Positions 8,933 through 18,784 of a DNA stretch of 61,269 bases are shown one piece after another (position 1 is the stretch's first letter; each line of letters begins with the position of its first letter). The notes beneath the pieces are model-generated. The model did no database searches, had not been told where the DNA came from, and worked only from the letters and a program-made list of their open reading frames with translations. The stretch spans positions 1 through 61,269 of the forward strand of contig NZ_JAUYNW010000024.1 in assembly GCF_030698145.1 (NCBI RefSeq). The letters are read 5' to 3'. The position numbers and the translations under genes are program-made. Origin of the DNA: Phenylobacterium sp. GTDB taxonomy: Bacteria > Pseudomonadota > Alphaproteobacteria > Caulobacterales > Caulobacteraceae.

Positions 8933-9316
8933 ATGGCCGATCACGCCGCCGAAATCGCCGCGGCCATGGCTTGCCTGGACGACTTCATGGCGGCCTTCAA
9001 CGCCCGCGACGTCAAGGCGTTCGAGGCCACTTTCAACTTGCCCAGCGTGCGCCTGGCGTCGAACACGCTCACCATCATCGAGGCGGGCTATCACCAGCCC
9101 CAAATGTTCGAACGCGGCCCGCTGGCCGAATGGGACCACTCGGCCTGGGAGCGGCGCGAGGTGATCCATGCCGGCGCCGACAAGGTGCACATCGACACCC
9201 GCTTCACGCGCTATCGCGCCGACGGCGGCGTCATCGGCGGCTTCGACTCCATCTATGTGGTGACCTGCGAGAACGGCCATTGGGGCGTCAAGGCCCGGTC
9301 CAGCTACGCGCCCTAA
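8933..9316 (+). CDS. NTF2-like / SnoaL-like superfamily protein
   Basis: This small 127-residue cytoplasmic protein has the cone-shaped NTF2 fold pattern: an N-terminal helix with FMAAFNARDVKAFEATF, a central loop region, and C-terminal strands with VHIDTRFTRY and GFDSIYVVTCENGHWGVKARS. Members include enzymes and binding proteins, and no catalytic residue set is diagnostic here. The ATG is preceded by AAGGAGC. Its stop codon overlaps the stop of the convergent lpxA-like gene within the tetranucleotide CTAA. Confidence 0.75.
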   Translation: MADHAAEIAAAMACLDDFMAAFNARDVKAFEATFNLPSVRLASNTLTIIEAGYHQPQMFERGPLAEWDHSAWERREVIHAGADKVHIDTRFTRYRADGGVIGGFDSIYVVTCENGHWGVKARSSYAP

Positions 9317-10095
9317 GCGGCGCGGCGCCGCGAGGTCGAGATGGCGCCGCGCTTGGAGACCTCCAGGAAGTCCGGCAGCTCCACGGCGGGCCCCGCGGCG
9401 GTGGCCCGGGCGCGCGCGATGCGCTCGGCCATCGGGGCGGTCCCCTGGAACAGGATCCGGTAGGCGCGGCGCAGGGCCGAGATATCGCCCGCGGGGAAGC
9501 CCGCGCGCCGCAAGCCCTCCAGATTGAGCGAGACCAGCCGCGCCCGGTCGCCCTGGACCAGGCAGAACGGCGGCACGTCCTGGGTGACGATGGAGCCGCC
9601 GGCGACGAAGGCGTGCCGCCCGATCCTGACGTGCTGATGCACGGCGCTCAACCCGCTGACCCAGGCGAAGTCGCCCACCACCACATGGCCGCCCAGCACC
9701 GCGCCGTTGGCCAGCTTGATGTCGTCGCCCAGCAAGCAATCGTGCCCGATGTGGGCTGCGGCCATGATGAGGCAGCGCGAACCGACGGCCGTCACAGTGT
9801 CGGCCGCGGCGTGCACCGTCACGGACTCCCGGAAGACATTGTGCTCGCCGATCGTCAGCCGCCCGGGCGCGCCGGACCATCCGCTGACCTGTGGACCCGC
9901 GCCGATGGAGCAGAACTGCAGGAACCGGTTTCCGGCGCCGATGGTGGTCAGGCCCTCGATGACCGCATGGGGTCCGACCACATTGCCCGGGCCCAGCCGG
10001 ACGCCTGCCCCGATCACCGCGTAGGGCCCGATCTCGCAGGCCTCGCCGATCTCGGCGTCTGGGGCGATCACGGCGGTCGGATGTATGTGAGCCAT
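9313..10095 (-). CDS. lpxA: LpxA-like acyl-ACP--UDP-N-acetylglucosamine O-acyltransferase
   Basis: This 260-residue left-handed beta-helix protein has many hexapeptide repeats (IGPYAVIGAG, IGEHNVFRES and others) and the LpxA-type C-terminal helical domain. His118 in AAHIGHDC matches the catalytic base of E. coli LpxA, with His115 also conserved. LpxA transfers a 3-hydroxyacyl chain from ACP to UDP-GlcNAc, the first step of lipid A synthesis. It is isolated: no lpxD, fabZ or lpxB is nearby, so it may be a second, paralogous acyltransferase with a different sugar or acyl preference. Confidence 0.8.
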   Translation of the reverse strand: MAHIHPTAVIAPDAEIGEACEIGPYAVIGAGVRLGPGNVVGPHAVIEGLTTIGAGNRFLQFCSIGAGPQVSGWSGAPGRLTIGEHNVFRESVTVHAAADTVTAVGSRCLIMAAAHIGHDCLLGDDIKLANGAVLGGHVVVGDFAWVSGLSAVHQHVRIGRHAFVAGGSIVTQDVPPFCLVQGDRARLVSLNLEGLRRAGFPAGDISALRRAYRILFQGTAPMAERIARARATAAGPAVELPDFLEVSKRGAISTSRRRAA

Positions 10096-10220
10096 GACCT
10101 GACCCTAGGCGGGCGACCGCGATGTCCGAATTCAACTTTGATGACCGTTTGCGTCGGCACTTGAGCTTGGTCGCCGGTCGTGGCGATCTAGGCCCGGGGG
10201 GAACAGACGAGAGCAGACCC

Positions 10221-10580
10221 ATGTTCAGACCCGTCGCCGTCGCCGTCGCCGCCATCGCCGCGGCCCTCACCTTCCCGGCCGCGGCCTACGCGCACCATGG
10301 CTGGAGCTCCTACGACGCCGCCAAGCCCATCAAGCTCACCGCGCCTCTGTCCGGCGTGAGTTGGGGCAATCCGCACGGCACGGCCAAGGTCCGCTACCAG
10401 GGCAAGACCTGGGACGTGGTCCTGGCCCCGACGGCGCGCATGGAGGCTCGCGGCCTGACCCAGGCCATGGCGGGGTCCGGCCGGCCGGTGACCCTCGAAG
10501 GCTATCCGCGCAAGGACGGGGTGACCGAAATGCGGATCGAGCGCCTGACCGTCGACGGCAAGACCATCGAGCTGCGCTAG
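10221..10580 (+). CDS. DUF6152-type periplasmic protein (possible metal binder)
   Basis: This secreted protein of about 119 residues has a Sec signal peptide (MFRPVAVAVAAIAAALTFPA...) with a predicted cleavage after AYA at residue 24. The mature protein would then begin HHGWSSYD. The rest is a small beta-rich domain (VSWGNPHGTAKVRYQGKTWDVVLAP...). Assignment to DUF6152 is from memory of the HHGWSSYD signature. An N-terminal histidine after processing is the arrangement of copper-binding histidine-brace proteins, so copper binding is a reasonable but unproven guess. A membrane-protein gene follows after 3 bp. Confidence 0.7.
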   Translation: MFRPVAVAVAAIAAALTFPAAAYAHHGWSSYDAAKPIKLTAPLSGVSWGNPHGTAKVRYQGKTWDVVLAPTARMEARGLTQAMAGSGRPVTLEGYPRKDGVTEMRIERLTVDGKTIELR

Positions 10581-10583
10581 GCC

Positions 10584-11066
10584 TTGGAGTCGCTCGCGGC
10601 CTTCGCTGGGACGCTGGAGGTATCGCCCTTCGGCGTCTGGGCGAGCGGTTCCTCGATGGCCTATCCGGTGGCCAACCTGGTCCATCTCCTGGGCCTGGTG
10701 ATGCTCGTGGGCGGCATCGGCCTGCTGGACCTGAGGTTGGCAGGCCTGTTCCGCGCCGTGCCGGTCGAGCCGCTCTGGCGATACCTCACGCCCGTGGGGA
10801 TCGCCGGGCTGGGGCTCATGGCGCCCAGCGGCCTGGTGATGTTCGCCGCCGACGCCGTGAGCCTGGCCGGGTCGGAGACCTTCGGCCGCAAGCTGATCAT
10901 CATCGCCCTGGCCCTGACCAACGCGCTGGCCTATCGGCTTGCCTGGCGGCGCAAAGTCGCCGATTGGGACGCCTCGGCCCCGCCTGTGGCGCGGGCGCTG
11001 GCCCTGACCTCGCTGTTGCTGTGGCTGACAGTGGCGGCGCTGGGCCGGCTGATCGCCTACACATAG
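10584..11066 (+). CDS. DUF6644-type integral membrane protein
   Basis: This 160-residue protein has about four transmembrane helices (around residues 26-54, 68-88, 100-116 and 136-155), the first carrying His34 in NLVHLLGL. It starts with TTG 3 bp after the upstream secreted protein and is surely co-transcribed with it. The two form a periplasmic plus membrane pair reminiscent in layout of CopC/CopD, although sequence similarity to CopD is not claimed. Function is unknown. Confidence 0.7.
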   Translation: MESLAAFAGTLEVSPFGVWASGSSMAYPVANLVHLLGLVMLVGGIGLLDLRLAGLFRAVPVEPLWRYLTPVGIAGLGLMAPSGLVMFAADAVSLAGSETFGRKLIIIALALTNALAYRLAWRRKVADWDASAPPVARALALTSLLLWLTVAALGRLIAYT

Positions 11067-11097
11067 GTCTCGATTCCCTCCAGCGGACGCCCGCCAC

Positions 11098-12000
11098 TTG
11101 CCCACCGCCATCTATGGATCGCCGCCGCGCGACGTCATCGAACCGCCCGCCGGAGCGATCCAGGTCTCGCCCCTGGTTCCCGGGTCGCAGGACCTCGCTG
11201 CGATCGCGCAAGCGAGCCTGGACGAGATCGCCGTCCTGGTCCCGCCCGGCGCCGTCGAGGCCCGTCACGTCCTGGCTCAGGCCCTGCGCGCTCTGCGCCC
11301 CGGCGGCCTGCTCACCGCCGCCGCGCCGAAGGACAAAGGCGGCCTGCGCCTGAAGAAGGTGCTCGCCGCCCTGGGCTGCGAGGTCGCCGAGACGGCGCGC
11401 CGCCATCACCGCATCTGCACCGTGACGCGGCCCGAGGATCTTGCCGGCCTGCAGGCCGCTCTCGCCGAAGGCGAGCCGCGCCAACTTGCCGACGGGCTCT
11501 GGTCGCAGCCGGGCATATTCAGCTGGGACCGGCTCGACCCCGGCAGCGCCCTGCTGCTGGCCCATCTCCCGGCCCTCAGCGGTTCTGGCGCCGATTTCGG
11601 CTGCGGCGTCGGGTGGCTGGCGCGGGCCGTACTGACCTCGCCGGAGGTCACCGACCTCGTCCTGATCGACCTGGACCGCCGGGCGGTGGAGGCGGCGCGG
11701 CGCAATATCGACGACTCGCGCGCCGCCCTCCAGTGGACCGACGTGCGCCAGGCCGCGTCGAGCCTGACCGGCCTCGACTTCGTGGTGATGAACCCGCCGT
11801 TCCATGATGGCGGTGTCGAGGATCGCACCCTGGGCCAGGCCTTCATCCGCGCCGCGGCCGGGTCGCTCCGGAGCGGCGGAACGTTGTGGATCACGGCCAA
11901 TCGCCATCTGCCCTACGAGGCGGCGCTCAAGGCCGCGTTCAAGTCCGTGCGGCCCGTGGCCGACTCCGGAGGCTACAAGGTGTACGAAGCGCGCAGATGA
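11098..12000 (+). CDS. RsmC-like 16S rRNA guanine-N2 methyltransferase
   Basis: This 300-residue class I SAM-dependent methyltransferase has the two-domain layout of RsmC: a degenerate N-terminal methyltransferase-like half (about 1-120) and an active C-terminal half with ADFGCGVGWLA for SAM and VVMNPPFHDG as the N-methylation NPPF motif. RsmC modifies G1207 of 16S rRNA in E. coli. Start is TTG at 11098, in line with the LPTAIYGSPP N-terminus; no ATG is available nearby. Its stop overlaps the start of the following pseudouridine synthase as ATGA, so the two rRNA modification genes are coupled. Confidence 0.8.
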   Translation: MPTAIYGSPPRDVIEPPAGAIQVSPLVPGSQDLAAIAQASLDEIAVLVPPGAVEARHVLAQALRALRPGGLLTAAAPKDKGGLRLKKVLAALGCEVAETARRHHRICTVTRPEDLAGLQAALAEGEPRQLADGLWSQPGIFSWDRLDPGSALLLAHLPALSGSGADFGCGVGWLARAVLTSPEVTDLVLIDLDRRAVEAARRNIDDSRAALQWTDVRQAASSLTGLDFVVMNPPFHDGGVEDRTLGQAFIRAAAGSLRSGGTLWITANRHLPYEAALKAAFKSVRPVADSGGYKVYEARR

Positions 12001-12734
12001 CCAAGACCCCGACCATGCGGCTGGACCGCCTGCTGGCCAATCTGGGCTATGGCAGCCGCAAGGAGATGCACGGCCTGGTCGCCGACGGCGAAGTGGTCCT
12101 GGACGGCGTGGCGCTGTCGGACGCCGGCGCTCGCATCGCTATCGGCCCCGACCTTCCGGGCCGAATGACCATCCTGGGCGCGCCCATCGATCCGCCGCCG
12201 CCGGTGATCGTCATGCTGCACAAGCCGCTGGGCGTTGTCTGTTCCCACAAGGAGGCCGGGCGCAGAATCTACGACCTGCTGCCGCCGCGCTGGCGGGTGC
12301 GCGATCCGGCGCTCTCCAGCGTCGGGCGGCTGGACAAGGAGACCTCGGGCCTGCTGCTGATCACCGACGACGGTGGCTTCCTGCACCGGGTGATCTCGCC
12401 CAAGCGGCACGTGGCCAAGAGCTATGTCGCCACCCTCGACCGCCCCCTGACCGGCGTGGAAGCCGAGGTGTTCGCCGCCGGGACCCTGATGCTGGAGGGT
12501 GAGGACAAGCCCCTGATGCCCGCGATCCTCGAACCGCTGGGCGAGCGCCAGGCGCGGCTGAACATCGAGGAGGGCCGCTATCATCAGGTCCGCCGGATGT
12601 TCGCGGCGATTGGCAACCACGTCACCGCCCTGCACCGCGACCGGATCGGCGGTCTCGTCCTGCCGGACGACCTGGCCGCCGGGGACTATCGCGTGCTCAC
12701 CGCCGCCACAGCAGAGACAGTGTTCGGAGCCTAG
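11997..12734 (+). CDS. rsuA: RsuA-family 16S rRNA pseudouridine synthase
   Basis: This 245-residue enzyme converts a uridine of rRNA (U516 in E. coli 16S) to pseudouridine. The N-terminal S4-like RNA-binding segment (RLDRLLANLGYGSRKEMHGLV) is followed by the catalytic domain with GRLDKETSG and catalytic Asp113, and by EGRYHQVRRMFAAIGNHV. The start ATG overlaps the stop of the rsmC-like gene by 4 bp, consistent with translational coupling. RluB/RluE/RluF are related alternatives; length and the compact layout favour RsuA. Confidence 0.82.
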   Translation: MTKTPTMRLDRLLANLGYGSRKEMHGLVADGEVVLDGVALSDAGARIAIGPDLPGRMTILGAPIDPPPPVIVMLHKPLGVVCSHKEAGRRIYDLLPPRWRVRDPALSSVGRLDKETSGLLLITDDGGFLHRVISPKRHVAKSYVATLDRPLTGVEAEVFAAGTLMLEGEDKPLMPAILEPLGERQARLNIEEGRYHQVRRMFAAIGNHVTALHRDRIGGLVLPDDLAAGDYRVLTAATAETVFGA

Positions 12735-12737
12735 GCC

Positions 12738-13349
12738 TCACCACAGGGTCTTGGCGGCGCGCCCGGGCCATTCGGCGTCGTAGGCCGCCCCGTCAACCCG
12801 CGCCCCGCTGCGTTCCTCCAGGATCTGACCCGCGGTCGGCAGGGTGGCCGGATCGACGTGCCGCTCCGGATTCCACAGCTCGGAGCGGACGATGGCCCGC
12901 GCGCACTGAAAATAGACGGTCTCGACAGTGATCACGACGACCGAACGCGGCGCATGACCCTTCACCGCGAAGGACGCCAGAAGGTCCGGCGCGACCGAGA
13001 CCTGGGCCTGGCCATTGATCCGCAGGCAGTTCCCCGAGCCCGGGATCAGGAACAACAGGGCCACGCGGGGATCGCGCACGATGTTCCGCAGCGAGTCGCA
13101 GCGGTTGTTGCCGCGCCGGTCGGGCATCAGGACCGTCCGATCGCCCTCGATCCGCACCACCTGGCCGTCATCGCCGCGCGGCGAGCAATCCAGGCCTTCC
13201 GGGCCGGCGGTGGCGAGCGCGACGAAGGGCGAGGCCTCGACGAGGGCCCGGTAATGAGGGGTGATCCAGTCCGCCTCCTTGACCGTCGAGCTCTCGTTGG
13301 TGGCGCCGTAGATCGCCTCAAGCGCTTCAATGGTGGTGATGACCGTCAT
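12738..13349 (-). CDS. PNPOx-like FMN-binding split-barrel protein
   Basis: This 203-residue protein belongs to the pyridoxamine 5'-phosphate oxidase-like flavin family. Recognisable segments are FVALATAGPEGLDCSPRGD, VLMPDRRGNNRCDSLRNIVRDPRVALLFLIPGSGNCLRINGQA and VYFQCARAIVRSELW. These proteins bind FMN or F420 and act as small-molecule reductases or stress proteins. It is not the vitamin B6 enzyme PdxH itself. It converges with rsuA with only 3 bp between the stops. Substrate unknown. Confidence 0.78.
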   Translation of the reverse strand: MTVITTIEALEAIYGATNESSTVKEADWITPHYRALVEASPFVALATAGPEGLDCSPRGDDGQVVRIEGDRTVLMPDRRGNNRCDSLRNIVRDPRVALLFLIPGSGNCLRINGQAQVSVAPDLLASFAVKGHAPRSVVVITVETVYFQCARAIVRSELWNPERHVDPATLPTAGQILEERSGARVDGAAYDAEWPGRAAKTLW

Positions 13350-13407
13350 GACGCTCCCCGTAACCGACGGTGGGTTTCTATCCGGACAGCCGGGAGGAGT
13401 CAGCCCG

Positions 13408-15921
<2,514 letters not shown>

Positions 15922-16022
15922 CGCCGCCTCGACCCCCATCGATCAGCAAGCAGTAGCCCAGACTCGTTTCGCCGAGGTTTACGCGTTTTTCCAAGTGCTT
16001 GCGTCGTCCGGACGCGCGACCA

Positions 16023-16907
16023 TCAGGCCGCGCGTAATCCTCCGTCCACCCGCAGATCCTCACCGGTGACATAGCTGGCGTCGTCGGAGGCGAGGTACAT
16101 GACCGCGCGTGCGATCTCCTCCGGCTGGCCAGCTCGGCCGGACGGCGTTCGCTTGCCCGAGGCGTCGGCCGCGCCGCCCCCCATCATCGGGGTGTCGATC
16201 GGACCCGGCGAGACCGCGTTGACCCGGATGTTGTCGCGGGCGAGTTGAAGGGCCGTGCTGCGGGTCACGCTGAGCACCCCGGCCTTGGAAAGGCTGTAGG
16301 ACAGGGTCTGCGCGTTGCCCGCGTAGCCCAACACCGAGGCGGTGTTGATGATCGCCCCGCCGCCCCGCGCCCGCAATGCCGGGACTTCCCGGTCCATGGC
16401 GCGCAGCACGCCGTTGAGGTTGGTCTCCATCAGGTTGTTGTGCGCCTGCCAGTCCATGGAGCCCATCACCGCGCCGCCTTGGCCGATCCCGGCGTTGTTG
16501 AAGGCGATGTCCAGGCCGCCGTGCGTCTTGACGCAGGCGTCCACCAGGGCGGCGACCTCCTCGTCGATGCGGACGTCGGCCTTGCGGAAGGTGGCGTCGC
16601 CGCCGGCGGCGCGGATCGCAGCCTGGACCTCCGCGCCCAGCGCTTCGCGCCGCCCGCAGAACACCACCTTGGCGCCCTCCATGGCGAAGGCGTGCGCAGT
16701 CGCCTTGCCGATCCCGGAGGTGGCTCCGGTGATCAGCACGACCTTGCCGGCGAACCGTCCGACCGCCGCCTTGCGCCCCACGGCTGTCGGGGCGGACTTC
16801 AGGTCGGCCGCCGAGGCGGCGCTGGCCGCGAGACCCGCCAGACCGACGCCAAGCGTCAGCATCGCGCGCCGAGATGCGGTCTCGCCGTCGTTTCTAGGAT
16901 CGCCCAT
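16023..16907 (-). CDS. SDR-family oxidoreductase with Tat-like signal
   Basis: This classical short-chain dehydrogenase of about 294 residues has TGATSGIG cofactor binding, NNAG, the catalytic Ser in NTASVLGYAG, Tyr-x3-Lys in YSLSKAG, and the C-terminal VTGEDLRVDGG. Unusually, the N-terminus carries SRRAMLTLGVGLAGLAAS followed by AASA-ADL, which looks like a twin-arginine signal and cleavage site. The start at 16907 is supported by GGGAGG at good spacing. Tat export would fit, since these enzymes bind NAD(P) inside the cell before transport. It is divergent from a CoA transferase gene. Confidence 0.82.
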   Translation of the reverse strand: MGDPRNDGETASRRAMLTLGVGLAGLAASAASAADLKSAPTAVGRKAAVGRFAGKVVLITGATSGIGKATAHAFAMEGAKVVFCGRREALGAEVQAAIRAAGGDATFRKADVRIDEEVAALVDACVKTHGGLDIAFNNAGIGQGGAVMGSMDWQAHNNLMETNLNGVLRAMDREVPALRARGGGAIINTASVLGYAGNAQTLSYSLSKAGVLSVTRSTALQLARDNIRVNAVSPGPIDTPMMGGGAADASGKRTPSGRAGQPEEIARAVMYLASDDASYVTGEDLRVDGGLRAA

Positions 16908-16966
16908 GTTGTCCTCCCGTTCCCCGGCTCCATAATGCCGCAAAGCTCGAGCCCTGGGGGAACAAG

Positions 16967-18400
16967 ATGACGGTCGCCGGCGAGGCCTTCGAGCAGCTCA
17001 TGGCCTTGGCCGGTCGCGACCACCCCGACTTCGTCTCCTTTGACGAAGGCCCCTCCGGCATGAAGACCCGCTTCCACGCCGAGGCCGCCGCCGCCGCCGC
17101 CCTGGCGGCCACGGGAACTCTGGCGGCCGACCTCTGGAATCAGCGGTCGGGACAAGGCCAGACCGTGCGCGTCTCCACCCGCGAAGCCGGGGCGGCCATG
17201 ATAAGCTTCGCCTTGCAGACATTCGAGGACCCGTCGCGCGCGCCTCCCATGCGCCCGGACGACGCCGGTGGCGGCGGGCGCGGCACGCCCGCCATGGGGT
17301 TCTTCCCCACCAAGGACGGCCGCTGGGTGTTCCTGCATCCCAGCTTCCCGTCCAGCGCGGCCAAGCTGCACGAGCTGATGGGCTCTCCGGCCGACACCGC
17401 GGCCGTCGCCGCCACGGCGTTGACCTGGAACGCGCTGGACCTGGAGAACGCCATTGCGGCGGCCGGCGTTTGCGGGGCGATGGTGCGAACGCCACAGGAG
17501 TGGGACGACTCTGAGCAGGGTCGGATCCTCGCCGCCCGACCGGTGGTGGAGGTGGTGAAGATCGCCGACGGCCCGCCCATGCCCCTGCCCTCCGGGGGCG
17601 AAGCGGCGCTCTCGGGCGTCCGCGTGCTCGACCTGACCCGGGTGCTAGCCGGCCCGACCTGTGGCCGGACCCTGGCCCAGTACGGGGCCGACGTGCTGTA
17701 CGTCGCCTCGCCGCGGCTGCCGGCCACCGAGTTTTTCATCAGCGACGTCAACCACGGCAAGCTCTCGACCTGGCTCGACCTCACCGAGGCCGCCGACAAG
17801 ACGAAGCTCCTCGAGCTGCTCGCGACCTGCGACGTGTTCAGCCAGGGCTACCGCCTTGGATCGCTCGAGCGCATGGGCCTGGGGCCCCTGGACCTGGCGC
17901 GCCTGCGACCGGGGATCATCTACACCTCCATCAACGCCTATGGCCACGAAGGCCCGTGGGCCAGTAGGCCGGGTTGGGAGCAGCTCGCCCAGACCGTGAC
18001 CGGCCTGGCCCATGTTCACGGCGGCTACGCCTTCGACGGGGCGAAGGGCCCCCAGCTCCAGCCCGGCGCCGTCACCGACTACACGACCGGTTTCCTGGCG
18101 GCGTTCGGGACAATGGTCGCCCTGGATCGGCGCGCGCGGTTCGGCGGCAGCTACATGGTGCGGGTCTCGCTGGCTCAGACCGCCATGTGGTTGCGTAGCC
18201 TGGGCCTGGCGGCGCCCGAACATCTGCAGACCGTCCAACCTCCCGCGCCGGAAGAGATCGACGGCTGGCGAGTCGACAGCGACTCCGGGTTCGGGCGGGT
18301 GCGCCACCTTCGCGCGCCGGTTGCTTTGTCGGCGACCCCAGCCCGCTGGCGCCGGCCGACCATGCCGCTGGGCGCCCATGAGGCGGCCTGGCCTGACTGA
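16967..18400 (+). CDS. CaiB/BaiF (family III) CoA transferase with reversed lobe order
   Basis: The typical N-terminal motif of family III CoA transferases (GVRVLDLTRVLAGP...QYGADVLYV) is here at residues 217-246, not at the start. Residues 1-210 instead resemble the middle and C-terminal part (R-SGQGQTVRVSTREA and FFPTKDGRWVFLHP). The likely catalytic Asp is Asp371 in AVTDYTTGF. So the 477-residue chain reads like a permutation or two-lobe fusion of the standard 400-residue enzyme. It would move CoA between acids. GGGGGAACAAG precedes the ATG. Divergent from a Tat-signal SDR. Confidence 0.72.
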   Translation: MTVAGEAFEQLMALAGRDHPDFVSFDEGPSGMKTRFHAEAAAAAALAATGTLAADLWNQRSGQGQTVRVSTREAGAAMISFALQTFEDPSRAPPMRPDDAGGGGRGTPAMGFFPTKDGRWVFLHPSFPSSAAKLHELMGSPADTAAVAATALTWNALDLENAIAAAGVCGAMVRTPQEWDDSEQGRILAARPVVEVVKIADGPPMPLPSGGEAALSGVRVLDLTRVLAGPTCGRTLAQYGADVLYVASPRLPATEFFISDVNHGKLSTWLDLTEAADKTKLLELLATCDVFSQGYRLGSLERMGLGPLDLARLRPGIIYTSINAYGHEGPWASRPGWEQLAQTVTGLAHVHGGYAFDGAKGPQLQPGAVTDYTTGFLAAFGTMVALDRRARFGGSYMVRVSLAQTAMWLRSLGLAAPEHLQTVQPPAPEEIDGWRVDSDSGFGRVRHLRAPVALSATPARWRRPTMPLGAHEAAWPD

Positions 18401-18438
18401 GACTTGGGTTCGACGCGGAGACGGGTTATGGCCCGATC

Positions 18439-18672
18439 ATGTCCGCTCCCGAAATCCTGCTCGATGCTCGCGGCCACCGCTGTCCGGTGCCGACCCTGCG
18501 CCTGCGCCGCGCCCTGGAGAACGCCCCGGCCGGAACGCGGGTGCGCCTCCGGGCCGACGATCCGATGGCTCGCATCGACGTGCCACACTTCGCCGCCAAC
18601 GGCGGGTTCATCGTCCTGGAGGTCACCGAGGAAGCCGGTGTCCTCGACTTCGTGGTCGCTAAGCCGGCCTAG
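18439..18672 (+). CDS. TusA/SirA-family sulfurtransferase-like protein
   Basis: This 77-residue protein has the family signature RCPVPTLRL (C-P-x-P) with Cys15 as the sulfur carrier, followed by the ferredoxin-like strand and helix pattern. TusA relays persulfide sulfur from a cysteine desulfurase to thiouridine or cofactor synthesis. Whether this is the tRNA-thiolation TusA or a paralogue cannot be told from sequence. It begins 38 bp after the CoA transferase gene on the same strand. Confidence 0.85.
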   Translation: MSAPEILLDARGHRCPVPTLRLRRALENAPAGTRVRLRADDPMARIDVPHFAANGGFIVLEVTEEAGVLDFVVAKPA

Positions 18673-18732
18673 ACCCATTCCGCGTCGGATGGAAACTTCC
18701 GCTCGGATGCAATGAGTTTATATTCAAATGCT

Positions 18733-18784
18733 TAGAGCGAGACGGATGCCTGAACCGGCGTTCGCTTCAGGCTGTCACGCTCTA
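18733..18784. repeat. 52-bp imperfect palindrome between convergent genes
   Basis: The outer arms TAGAGCG (18733-18739) and CGCTCTA (18778-18784), inner arms GCCTGAA (18748-18754) and TTCAGGC (18766-18772), and a GAC/GTC pair between them form one nested stem. It lies between the convergent tusA-like and yihY genes, and its right arm contains the yihY stop codon. It could terminate transcription from both sides or be a dispersed intergenic repeat. The preceding bases are an AT-rich island. Confidence 0.6.
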
